A DNA stretch of 64,000 bases from Echinococcus granulosus (lineage: Eukaryota; Platyhelminthes; Cestoda; Cyclophyllidea; Taeniidae), in the NCBI RefSeq assembly GCF_000524195.1, contig NW_020170542.1, forward strand, positions 102,431 to 166,430. The letters are read 5' to 3'. Made by a program: the position numbers and the translations under genes. The number at the start of each line of letters is the position of its first letter. The stretch's first letter is position 1. This document shows positions 21,101-28,994 of this stretch, one piece after another. The notes below the pieces were generated by a model. That model saw only the letters and a program-made list of their open reading frames with translations. It ran no database searches and was not told where the DNA came from.

Positions 21101-23456
21101 CCAACCCAGCTCCCTGCTGCTCTTTTATCGAGGGGTCTTCGCTAATTAGAACCACATCTGTGTTAAGAAGGACTGATCTACCTTCTCCATGTGTTCTATT
21201 TTTTCCCAGGAGCGCCTTACTGGATACGCCTTTGGAAGCTACAGGTTCTTCATTTTTAACAAAAGAACTGGATATTTCGGAAGAACCAGCCTGTTTCTTT
21301 GCGTTTAGCAAAAGTTCACTGTCTTTTGGAGATAACGAATCAGTAAAAGACTGGACAGATTCAGATTCACCAACCTGAACTCTGTCTTTCAGTGGTTCCG
21401 CTTGAGTAATCAAATTTTGGCTGGGTTTCTCACTTAAATTTATTTCCTCCGAGTAATCGACAGCAGTTTTATGTATTTGTTCCATCTCGTATTTCAAGTT
21501 TTGAAACTCTTCTTTTTTGATCTTTTCTTTTTTTATGGATGCTTCCACAATTTCATCCATCGTGGTTTCTGCGGTGACATCATCAATTGTAAGTGTGTTT
21601 TCAGGGAAATCCTTGATCAGAGACTCCTGAAGTGCAAAAACTTCAAATGATGAAACTTGAACAGTCCTAAGGGTGCCTGTATGAGTGCCCTCGTTCTTTT
21701 GACTTCCTGCCACTATGATTTGATGAAAAGAGTCTTCGGCTGATGACAAACTATCGGCTTTATGGAAAGTGCAGGACATTTCTGATGATCCAGCTTGCCT
21801 TTGTTCCTCGATTAATAGTTTGCCGACATGTATAGTCAACACTTCGTGAAAATGTGGAACTACTTCAAATTTACTTGCCTGGAATCTATCCTTTAGCGGC
21901 TCTTTCTCAACATTCAAATTCATGGGTGTTGATAACTCAATATGCATTTTTTCAAAGGTTTCATGAGTGCTTTCATTGATCTGTTCGGTTTCAAAATTCA
22001 TTTCAACAGCGATTCCTTCTGAAAATAGCTTAAAACCACCTTGCTGTTCAGATGTTTCCACAACCTCTTTTGATCTTTCTTCAATCAACTGTTCATCAAA
22101 TCCAGAAGCAACGTCACGGATACTTGCTTTCTGGCTATCGGCAGAAAATGGATCTTTTACCGAAGACACTAAGTCTTCATCGTTCACAACCGGGTTTGTG
22201 TTATCGTCTACCTGACTGCACTCAAAAAGTCCCGCTTTGAACACGTCGACGGAATGTGCAAAAATATCATCCTCATTAAATCCACTAGAAATTTCAGATA
22301 TACCTGCTTGCTTCTTTTCATCAAGTACCATAGATTTGTCTTCCAATGAGGTGCCTTGAAAATAAAGAACAATTTCGGTTCCATCAACACGATTTGTACT
22401 GATTATCGGCTCCCTTCCGGCATTCAACCATAGACTCGGTTTCTCTTCGAATCCCATATCTTCTGAAGACTCTTGAGTTCCCTCTAGGAAATGGTTTGCC
22501 TCAAATTTCAAAGCAATCTTTCTCTTATCATCGTCACCATGTTCCTTTGGTTGATGTGAAGAATCGTCTGCCTCTTTAATAGTTCCTTTTATCATATCTT
22601 CATCCGCTACGGAGGCATCTTCGGTCCATTTTTCTTCTGAATTAGCTTTATTCAACGCCATAGCCTCATGTTTTTCGCCGAATCGAAGAACGGACTTCTG
22701 ATCAATGCCCACCATGTTGAAAAATTCCGTTGAAAGCGCTGGTTCAGAAGTTCTATCAAATTCATTCGATATTTCTGTGGCACCGGCTTGCCTTTTTTCA
22801 TTCAAGGAAAGAGCATTTTGGGATTCTTTGGTGTCGTCGAAAAGGATCGTTTCTTCCTTTGCACAGGTTTCAACCTCATTTAAAATATGACGTAATTCTG
22901 GAGTAACTTCTCCCTTATTCGTGAGTCCTAAAATAACTTCCGGCTTTTCATCATGTGCCTCCATTGATTCCACCTTCATAGGATCGTAAAACAGCTCCTC
23001 AGCGAATGAATCACCTTCATCTGCCGACATAAAACAAGCATCTGAGGTTTTACTCGAATCGGAGGATGAAAAGTTGCGGATCTTTTCTTCTCTCTCGCAC
23101 TCCTCACCTTGTAGAAGCGTTGCGGTAGAATTGGCAAAAGGTGAAAAATGTATTTCTCCTTCTACCTCCTCAGATAAAAGGGGAAATAAATGCAGGGGGG
23201 TAAAATCATTTTGACTGGCCAAATTTGATTGATATGGTTCTGTGACGTCAGAAGTAGCAGTTGCCGCAAGCATATTGGTTGGAATGAAGGTCAGAAGGGG
23301 CGGAAGATCTGGAATGGCTGCAAGATGCCAATCGATGGCTGCTTCCATTAGTGGAAGACTGTCAACGTATGATGATAGGTCGAGAGAATGGTGAATTTCA
23401 TTATCATTGAGGTAATGCTCGAAATCCAAGGACCAATCTTCCAATCGGATGTCAGT
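1..23456 (-). CDS. unc-89: UNC-89/obscurin-like giant muscle protein (3' end beyond window)
   Basis: Whole-gene entry. Exons in transcript order: 23456-20009, 12831-12707, 11294-10981, 8653-8462, 8393-8327, 8252-7827, 7048-6899, 4733-4559, 3812-3612, 1553-1479, 1438-257, then (after the gap) 156-1. Every junction has GT and AG ends and the phases fit throughout (1, 0, 2, 2, 0, 0, 0, 1, 1, 1). The order is acidic repeat region, SH3-like, DH (RhoGEF), PH, acidic linker, then Ig-like domains. In nematodes and insects this SH3-DH-PH-Ig order is the N-terminus of UNC-89/obscurin, an M-line scaffold that activates Rho GTPases. More than 2,100 residues are encoded here; further Ig domains and kinase domains would be expected to the left. 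The long acidic N-terminal region is not something I know from nematode UNC-89. Family call is firm; exact ends of weaker exons are inferred. Confidence 0.75.
157..256. other. Assembly gap (100 N)
   Basis: Exactly 100 Ns, the usual placeholder for a gap of unknown size. It interrupts the large Ig-coding exon, so peptide sequence running through it is not meaningful. Coding sequence in the style of the same protein is found on both sides. Confidence 0.97.
257..1438 (-). CDS. unc-89: UNC-89-like gene: exon with Ig-like domains 1 and 2
   Basis: Begins after an acceptor ending TTTTAG at 1439-1440, in phase 1, and stays open to the gap. Ig 1 (about 1400-1090) has AEWTFNG in the C strand and GCYECTLTWPSG in the F-G region. 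Ig 2 (about 730-460) has VWWTMNGRKLP and the classic DSGEYTLWVDG. A charged Glu/Lys/Ser-rich linker separates them and another follows Ig 2. The B-strand cysteine is missing in both, which is common for intracellular muscle Ig domains. The intron upstream is only 40 nt (1439-1478). Confidence 0.8.
1479..1553 (-). CDS. unc-89: UNC-89-like gene: 75-nt linker exon
   Basis: Lies between an acceptor ending TTTACAG (reverse strand, at 1554-1556) and the donor CAG|GTAGGC. It is phase 1 at both ends, so the split codons restore Asp at the start and Glu at the end. It encodes a short acidic piece including NPFMEQIPELEDKAP that leads into the first Ig domain. The phases match both neighbours, and this is the main support. 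Confidence 0.6.
1554..3611 (-). other. Intron, no supported gene
   Basis: AT-rich intron of the UNC-89-like gene. A 162-codon open frame on the opposite strand (2881-3369) has an odd Tyr/His/Lys-rich composition and no recognisable domain or splice context; I treat it as chance. Nothing else stands out. Confidence 0.6.
3612..3812 (-). CDS. unc-89: UNC-89-like gene: acidic linker exon after PH
   Basis: A 201-nt exon, acceptor CCTATTTCAG and donor AGAG|GTGAGG, phase 1 at both ends. It encodes an acidic, probably helical-to-disordered linker (IVDYLVDVALLRAHEEASAE, later ending AALPQSR). In UNC-89 proteins the PH domain is followed by a low-complexity stretch before the first Ig; this exon sits in that place. 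No domain is recognised within it. Confidence 0.6.
4046..4141. repeat. CGTG tetranucleotide repeat with inverted partner
   Basis: A run of about five CGTG units at 4046-4065 is followed about 55 bp later by a related ACGCACGTGCGTG stretch (about 4124-4138). The two contain alternating purine-pyrimidine sequence and ACGTGC palindromes, so they could pair or form Z-DNA. It lies in an intron (3813-4558) of the UNC-89-like gene; no function is implied. Confidence 0.7.
4559..4733 (-). CDS. unc-89: UNC-89-like gene: PH domain, second half
   Basis: Starts in phase 0 after a pyrimidine-rich acceptor (TTTTTTTCTTCCCATAG) and ends in phase 1 at a weaker donor, ACG|GTACGG. The translation holds the last PH strands (FEIWDVSNPKDPVKVIYTIS) and the closing helix with the signature tryptophan (RQAWLQDIQRTLKN). 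The PH domain would bind phosphoinositides and work with the DH domain. The 175-nt length fits the phases of both neighbours. Confidence 0.75.
4734..6898 (-). other. Intron inside the PH domain, no supported gene
   Basis: Separates the two PH exons. The PH strands continue directly across it (AWNLP to LQSIRLRPEG), so no extra coding exon is needed. Open frames here on either strand show no domain features. Confidence 0.6.
6899..7048 (-). CDS. unc-89: UNC-89-like gene: PH domain, first half
   Basis: A 150-nt exon, phase 0 at both ends, with acceptor TTTCCCTCTCTAG and a consensus donor CCG|GTAAGT. It encodes the opening PH strands: TLVEVTQRKGEGRVP, then GFLVLNQDKLLFIKG, where the L-L-F core is typical of the third PH strand. 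Together with 4733-4559 this makes a domain of about 108 residues, the normal PH size. Confidence 0.78.
7827..8252 (-). CDS. unc-89: UNC-89-like gene: DH (RhoGEF) domain, C-terminal part
   Basis: A 426-nt exon, phase 0 to 0, acceptor TTTATTTTAATTCAG and donor ATG|GTTAGT. It begins with ESEWAQYSGYLYHLNRWMES, matching the DH helix with the Y-x-x-Y pattern. It continues with an acidic insert and then the conserved third DH region APRTHLLAYEHLLSCLARYT, where RhoGEFs usually have P-x-Q-R-x-x-x-Y-x-x-L-L. The final helix (EEAITAVRRLQRRTMEAL) leads to the PH domain. The core arginine-tyrosine pair is replaced by L-A-Y-E, so exchange activity may be weak; that is inference. Confidence 0.75.
8327..8393 (-). 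CDS. unc-89: UNC-89-like gene: DH domain, 67-nt exon
   Basis: Small exon between introns of 68 and 74 nt. Acceptor CTTTCCCTTTTAG; donor AAT|GTTGGT, which is weak but is the only one giving phase 0 into the next DH exon. It encodes TRGKLQACVMDPPNASTCFL plus two residues and supplies the phenylalanine-leucine just before the DH Y-x-x-Y helix. Confidence 0.6.
8462..8653 (-). CDS. unc-89: UNC-89-like gene: DH domain, first region
   Basis: A 192-nt exon, phase 2 at both ends. Joined to the SH3 exon it gives KRRHAITDLAEEEEGYQLRI, a good match to the first conserved DH region (R-x-x-x-I-x-E-L-x-x-T-E-x-x-Y). Downstream is a Lys/Pro-containing loop and a second helix ending in LDRIVSLSER. Acceptor TTGATTTTAG; donor AAAG|GTTATG. 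Confidence 0.72.
8654..10980 (-). other. Intron, no supported gene
   Basis: 2.3-kb AT-rich intron between the SH3 and DH exons. I see no exon-like open frame with splice sites, no RNA gene and no repeat in it. Confidence 0.6.
10981..11294 (-). CDS. unc-89: UNC-89-like gene: SH3-like domain and start of DH
   Basis: A 314-nt exon, phase 0 start after acceptor TTACACTTTCAG and phase 2 end at AAG|GTGAGC. After KGKPERGRHY it shows an SH3-like run: VSFTVEAFRRRDTSPDLVSV, EEDETIERLDG, then DRWVVEAAAP and GRLASVCVLDKP, which match the A-x-x-x-Y, E-x-x-x-x-V/I, W-x-V and G-x-x-P positions of SH3 folds. It ends with FRDEVLTITNKQQECLMKRR, the helix leading into the DH domain. This direct SH3-to-DH link is diagnostic for UNC-89-type RhoGEFs. 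Confidence 0.75.
11295..12289 (-). other. Intron, no supported gene
   Basis: Part of the intron between the SH3 exon and the linker exon, to the left of the interspersed repeat. Only short open frames without splice context are present. Confidence 0.55.
12377..12589 (+). other. 213-bp near-identical block in the repeat, with a 64-codon antisense frame
   Basis: Differs from 31141-31353 (inverted) at a single base. A 64-codon frame runs on the plus strand from 12405 to 12599 (starting MSEILRLHLDRWIGLEMP and containing ITPPRPPKCAANESS); its partner at 31325-31131 differs by two residues. The frame is antisense to the host gene. It may be a remnant of another gene, a conserved intronic element, or simply a converted tract; I do not recognise the peptide. 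Confidence 0.6.
12707..12831 (-). CDS. unc-89: UNC-89-like gene: linker exon before SH3
   Basis: A 125-nt exon, phase 1 start and phase 0 end, exactly what is needed to join the acidic exon (ends phase 1) to the SH3 exon (starts phase 0). Acceptor TTATGCTACAG; strong donor GAG|GTAGGT. It encodes 41 residues, basic then mixed, with RRHSIQLRRQSSHF (possible R-R-x-S kinase sites) and ending DTSKSLFETWSE. A duplicate lies at 30897-31023 on the other strand, with three amino-acid changes over the last 30 residues. Confidence 0.6.
12832..20008 (-). other. 7.2-kb intron, no supported gene
   Basis: AT-rich. Open frames up to 128 codons occur (for example 18013-17627, minus) but at this length and base composition they are expected by chance and lack convincing splice partners. 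A 75-nt minus segment (13075-13001) has good acceptor and donor signals but its phase (1 to 1) and sequence give no link to the gene beyond compatibility. Confidence 0.5.
20009..23456 (-). CDS. unc-89: UNC-89-like gene: giant acidic exon with ~170-residue repeats
   Basis: A single 3.4-kb exon, about 1,150 codons without a stop. Acceptor TTTCGTTCGCATTTAAG at 23457 (phase 0) and donor GAAG|GTTAGT (phase 1). There is no ATG at the 5' end of the open frame (the first in-frame one is about 37 codons in), so an upstream exon is expected. The protein is rich in Glu, Ser and Asp with no globular domain and is probably disordered. The motif x-x-K-x-Q-A-G-S-S-E-I-S-S-x-F recurs at about residues 214, 374, 545, 713 and 883 (counted from the codon at 23444), about 170 apart, and a related motif (PLKDRVQVGESESVQSF type) recurs at about 350, 519, 687 and 858. 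It is joined to the SH3 part by phase and position; a separate gene cannot be ruled out. Confidence 0.75.
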
Positions 23457-23616
23457 CTTAAATGCGAACGAAACGAAATCTGTTAATTTCTTAAATATAT
23501 GTCAAACTTAATAATTATCACCAAACTAAGACGTATTTTTACTCGAAAAGCAAATTTTGTCTACAGTTATGTTGATACACAGGGTAGAATGTTGCGAAAA
23601 ATCATGATTAGTAAAC

Positions 23617-23686
23617 AAGGGGAGGGTGTGATTCGTTTGGCCAGATGTGCCCTGTCTGTAACGTTTTGGAAAACAGACGAACTTTG
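23617..23686 (-). CDS. Candidate small exon upstream of the acidic exon
   Basis: Follows a strong acceptor (CCTGCATTCTCCCACAG). One nucleotide completes a codon, then 23 codons start KVRLFSKTLQTGHIWPNESH. The donor CTT|GTTTAC is weak but gives phase 0 into 23456. If it is not used, the frame stops a few codons later. Phase fits the exon at 24838-24763. Inference from splice signals only. Confidence 0.35.
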
Positions 23687-24762
23687 CTGTGGGAGAATGC
23701 AGGTTAAGGTAGAAAATTATCCTGTTATAAAATCTACAGAGGCAAGTAGCATTCCGGTATGATAGCTCCTATAGGTGATTCAGATGTCAAAGTTCTCCCG
23801 TAGGTTAGCTACTTAAATGACATTCGTTGATTAGCTACGACAGAAAAATATTGCTCCCTCGAAAATTCGCAATTAGGTTCGGCCGAAATACCCTACTATC
23901 TACATAAAAAGGAAATGGTTTCTTTTTTAGCTTAAAAATTATTTACCATATTAAAATACATAAAAACTCGGGTATTCGTTCAGATGTGCACTTAACTAGG
24001 CGCGCTCTTAAACTTGGGGCCTTCATATCGGTGACTTTTCTGTACATAATAAGTACATTTGTCCTCTCATGGTTCATCGAGGAATCTCCAAGATTTCCTG
24101 GCAACATGCTTTAAACAATGAGGAACCAAAAACAAATTGGCTGTTAAGCCCCTTAGTATATTAGCTTAAGAAACAAACATGCGAAAAATATTTTAATTTT
24201 AAATCATCAGGTGTGGCTACGTCAACGAAAAGTTTTATCTCCTGTGGAGACCTCTTCCCTCGCTAATGAAAGACGCCTTGTCGTATTGCCCACTTATTTC
24301 AAGTCAGTAGCAAATCACGCAAAAATGATCTCTTGAAACCCAAATTAATTCTCCTTCAGTCAATCGGACATAAAAAAGTTAATGTAGTATAGGTATCCAA
24401 TGGAAGTTTGTTCTGGATAATTTCACAGGAACGTGGATATCAGAAAATGTGACAGGCGTTTAGCAAAAAACCATTGTCCCATCCACAAAAAGGTGTTTTG
24501 ATGTTGGAAGGCCACTTCATTTACTTTTAGTGAAACCTCGGAAAAATATCTTGCCGATTCATAACCAGTCTCATATGCGAAATTACTGATTTATCCCATC
24601 AGATAATTTATATTATCAATAAAAATGACGTAGGTTGTGTCATTTACATTCGTCTCAATTTTGTTCAGTCCAAATAAAATGACTGATTGACCTTTTTAAG
24701 TTCCAGGTTATTCTAGCGTGACCTCATAACGATCATCCTTATGGCTTCATCGAAGCACTCAC

Positions 24763-24838
24763 CATTTAGTCCGGCAAAGCAGCCGCTGCGAAATACCAGT
24801 TACCTCCTCGGTGCTGACCTTCTTCATGCGTACTTCCT
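24763..24838 (-). CDS. Candidate exon upstream of the acidic exon
   Basis: A 76-nt segment, phase 1 to 2, with a consensus donor ATG|GTGAGT and an acceptor ending CCTAACAAG. It encodes EVRMKKVSTEEVTGISQRLL followed by CRTK. Phase 1 matches the donor of 38496-38211 and phase 2 matches 23686. The opposite strand is also open here, so the strand is not certain. Confidence 0.35.
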
Positions 24839-25180
24839 CTTGTTAGGTACTGGTTTTTATCGAATTTTGAACTTGCAATCACTTCAAAGAAAATACCTAA
24901 GACACCCTCATCTTCAAAAGCAAGTCCTTTTTGAAATTTACTGAAAATTTTTGTGCCACAGTGTTTAATACTTTGCAAAAATAATCAAGTCTAGCTTAAA
25001 AAGAGGAGGCATTGAAAATATCTTTTTCTGCTGCTCATGATCTTTGGTGTGCTTTAGCAGAATGGCAGTGAATCAAGGCATAAGCAGGACCAAGCTTGAA
25101 ACTCAGTCTTTTTCGTAGAGTCCTTACTTATTCTTCTTGTGTTTTGAAAGTTCCTCCCCATTTTAATTCCCCTATTCATC

Positions 25181-25249
25181 ATGGATGCGACCATCAGATG
25201 CTCCGTGTTCCAAATCGTCATCTTAACCTTTTTCATGGTTTCAAGGGCA
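25181..25249 (+). CDS. Candidate first exon encoding a signal peptide
   Basis: ATG followed by MDATIRC and the hydrophobic run VFQIVILTFFMV, then SRA at a good donor GCA|GTGAGT (phase 0). The hydrophobic core and small residues fit a secretion signal. Without splicing, the frame continues to 25507 with Ser/Thr/His-rich sequence and no recognisable domain. No following exon was identified with confidence. It lies in the presumed 5' intron of the minus-strand gene. Confidence 0.3.
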
Positions 25250-26713
25250 GTGAGTATATGCGATTCAACAACATATCAACTGGGGGAATGCATGCCCCCT
25301 GCGACCACCGAGACGTTCGGCAGTAAAAGTTCTTATCTACGAGATACTTTCGCACATCAGTTTCACTACTCTCCACATTCTACTGCAAAATTGTCAAGAG
25401 GAAAGAATCGCAAGACATACAGAGACCAAATCCTTTGTTGTGTCTCCTTTTTCCATCACCTTCGACTTTCTTCTCAAGCAACAAAATACTATCACGCATG
25501 TAAATGACCATACGCACTTTCGCTTCCCCTTAATCACAAAGAATTGTAGGACTCATTCGCAGCATAGTTAAATAGCTGAAATAGCTTGTTTTTGTTTAAA
25601 ACAACTTCAAATCACAAATAGGAATGCACATCTACTTGCAATTCACGGCTTTATCATATAATTAAGTACACATGCAGCATACGCATTCGAAGATGAGTTA
25701 GCCAACTCGTAAGTTCAGCACCAGCTAGCTAAAAGCTGCCAATTGATAAACACCCTCTCCTTCTAGATGCAGGGAATTAGATCCCAGCAGACTGCATTAA
25801 ATTTATTTTACCTAACTGCGGAAAAGGGGATAACTTCAAACGGATATGAATGATATTACATTGGCAAATAGTATCTTGAGAAGAAACCTCACTTGTCAAT
25901 CAGATTAAAAGCCAGTGTGCTTTAAAAAATAAAAATCCTTTTCGATACCAAGTGTCCATCCTATTTGTACACAAGAGATGACAATAGTCCTTTGCTGAGG
26001 CAAACAAGACGAGGTTGTACAAAACTCAATCGTTTAACCTGTGCATTCGACAGTGAGTGGGAGATTGTCTATTTCACGGAAGTTTCAACCACTGCGATCA
26101 CCAAATTGAGTGATTTTTTAACCTATCAAATAGAGCTTCATTTAGTCCAAAGGTGAATTGGAGGTCGGACACTACTTGCTATTCCATCTGGTTGTCGGAA
26201 GCATCTTCTTGTGGTTTTTGGTGCAGCTGGATTGCAGAAGCTTGCGAATTACGTGCAATCGTTTGAATTCACACCTCACAAAGCGAAGTTAGTCATATGT
26301 TCCACCATATCAATCCGGTATGCTTTGTTGTGCTCACTACTTTCTTCTACTCATTTCTAACCCTCGCAAAGTGTTGGTTTAGCCCACGCGTTTGTCTGCT
26401 TGCCAATTTAAAATGTGTTGCAAAGCTTACTTCTAAGACCTTTCGTAAAATTCCTTCGATAGCAGAATATGTGAAGGCAAATTTTCCCATCAGAAACAGA
26501 CAGGTTTGGTCATTTGAGCGAAAGAAATTTCTCTCCTTATTCACGCAAGCCACAAGCCTTTACTTTAGTTATGACAAAAGAAAGGAAGGAAGATACTATC
26601 TTAACCTCTTTTACTAGACGACGGCTCTGCAATCTTCACATGGTTTTTTGCCTTTTCTTGACATTAGCATTCAACAGTTACATCTCAAGGATAGCTGATA
26701 GTTCAAAATTAAA

Positions 26714-26812
26714 ATGGAAGTAGAAGCGGTGGTGGTTGGTCCCAGGCTTCTTCTTGGACTCCGGAGAGAGACCGTGACCGTGAGACACGATTCACAACCA
26801 TATATCCTCTTG
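26714..26812 (+). CDS. Candidate first exon of a small nested gene
   Basis: ATG and 33 codons with a donor TTG|GTACGT in phase 0. The peptide includes MEVEAVVVGPRLLLGLRRET and ends HDSQPYILL. The segment is richer in G and C than its surroundings. I do not recognise the protein. The link to 27129-27200 rests on phase and a 316-nt intron. Confidence 0.28.
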
Positions 26813-27128
26813 GTACGTAATAATAAAGCATAAGTAAAAGTACTTCATTGAACAAATTCCTTTAAGAAGTTTGCTACACTTTTAAACCTCTGCCATAAGA
26901 ACCTGCGCAGATTTATATGTTAACTGCACTGGAGAAAATGAATAAAAAAGCATTCAATTCGAAGTCATTCTTTTAAGAAGGCGCTTGGATTTAATCTATT
27001 CTTAAGCACAACTTTCGTTATCACTTATCAAAAGGTAGCAAAACTTATTTTCAGCTCCTATACGCAAACTTCCTAAAGGTATGTCAAGTTTTTTCGCTTA
27101 GCATTGAGTGAATAGTTGTTCACACCAG

Positions 27129-27200
27129 TCCTCAAGACTAAGCCACAAAAAAATTCTAACAAAAATACAAATGGAAGATTTAGAAGACTTGAACAAAAAC
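27129..27200 (+). CDS. Candidate second exon of the nested gene
   Basis: 24 codons between an acceptor ending CACACCAG and a near-perfect donor AAC|GTAAGTAAG, phase 0 at both ends. The peptide ILTKIQMEDLEDLNKN looks helical. The frame stays open past the donor to 27464, so an unspliced reading is also possible. Confidence 0.27.
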
Positions 27201-28835
27201 GTAAGTAAGAAATTAATACAAATCAGCTGTAAAATACTAAAAAGAACAACTATTTTTGCCAATTTTGTCTGCAATACCAGTTGTCACGTTTTGAAAGCCG
27301 TCTTTTTGCCACAAGTCTCTCTCTTCGATAATGGTGTGCCTTTTTATGTCCCAGTGGACAACTTGGCACACTGCACTGGTGGAAATAGTGAGGAAACGGG
27401 GTCAATCTGTACAACAATAGAGACACAAGATGACATTAACTTTAGAAATACACCTTGTTTTTGAGTTATACGAGAAAAGTTGATCCTCCCCTTCCCAGTA
27501 ATTTGTCTCGGTAAATATTCATGCCAAAACCTCTCCCCATGCACCTCGTCTCTGTGAGGAGTGGGATATTTTAGGGTTACAAAAAAATTTACAGTATATG
27601 CCTTCAATATGTTCATGGCGCCGCCTTCAAATCTGTCTCTCGATTGTTTACAACTTATGGAAAGTAGAAGAGTAACTGGATAAATTGGTGGGGAAAAAGC
27701 CAGAATAAGGGGAGCTGGACGATAAAATGCTGTTAGTACCGACCAGAAGTTCAACTACACGGAAATTACATTCTAGGCGTTTCGACCACTATCCTAGCAA
27801 CATAGCATTCCATCTATAATTACAGCATCTCTTCTCTTCCGTTTGACAATGATGAGCCTTCTTCCATAATGATATTTTAACAACGTCATCAGGGAAGAGT
27901 GAAGTATGAAGAGAGTGGTTTCGAAAGAATGTACGAATTACAAGCATTTGGTGTGAAATTATCCCAATGCAATCTCTATCCTACGATGATGGATTTTCAC
28001 CAGAGACCCTAGCAGCGAATGTGTTAACCACACGCAAACAGTTCCATCCACATATTATGTTTACAAACATTTAAAGCGATGTGTGTGAATGCAGCAAACT
28101 GAAAAAATACTTATAAATACCCAAACTTCCCGTGCAAAATCAACGAATTCATGCCTATCATTTCACTACGTGTGCACTTTTCCTCCAGCAAATGCCTTGG
28201 CCATAGGGTCAAGGACCTTAACTCCTGTGCTTTGTTCAAAAATTTTAGCTGAAATGACCTTAAAAGAGTATTTCTAGATGTAAACTAAATTTGACTAATG
28301 TACCTGTCTCATGCAGTGATGCGACTTTTTCATTGGAATTCAGCTAAAAGTCCCTCTATTTCCCAACTAAAAGCTGAACCCTGAAAAGGTCGTTCGTGCT
28401 CTAGAAATTCCGGGTTCTGTAAACACTACGGAGCCGCAATTAAGGGTTTCGTCAAGTTAGCACAGATGTACCGGAAGTGAGAGTGCGTTTCTTTTCTCTG
28501 GTCAAATTTTTTCACTCGTTTACGTTACAATACAGTATTTAATCAAGCTGAACTAATGAATTAAAGAACCACTAGTTCAGATTGGTGGTAAGCAATTGCG
28601 AATTGCATCAAGGTACGAGTAGATCCTAAATTTTAAAGGAATCGTTCAAAACTTATAAAATCGGACGGAAAAGGCATGATCCAAATAGAGCCTACTTTTA
28701 ATTGATAAGCACGATTTAGCCATCCTGAATGTAACACTGAACCTTCACTGCTGAGACTTTAAAATACTCTCCAGGATTCCAATAAACAACTCCCACTCCC
28801 AGTTTATAACCACGTTATTTGATATTTCGTATCAG

Positions 28836-28994
28836 CACGACTAACTGCCATGCCGTTAGCAGATTTGGAGATAGGTGAACTAGATGAAGTAAAAGAAGAG
28901 GCAAGTAACAGTGTTTCATTCTTCGTGTCACTTTAAGGAGGAACTTAAAGAAAATGGAGGTTCTGAAGACCACAGTTTATTTCTAAGTAGACGA
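28836..28994 (+). CDS. Candidate exon pair with a 37-nt GC-AG intron
   Basis: Segment 28836-28900 encodes RLTAMPLADLEIGELDEVKE and one more Glu. It ends at GAG|GCAAGT, the strict consensus for GC donors. The 37-nt intron 28901-28937 ends CACTTTAAG. Segment 28938-28994 encodes EELKENGGSEDHSLFLSRR and ends at CGA|GTAAAT in phase 0. The intron length equals intron 1 of the transporter gene (37 nt), which supports it. Acidic, helical; not recognised. Confidence 0.32.

Noticed and set aside
20129..23444. Several plus- and minus-strand frames over the acidic exon
   Set aside because: They are shadows of the long exon; the repeat structure and lack of stops support only the minus-strand frame given.
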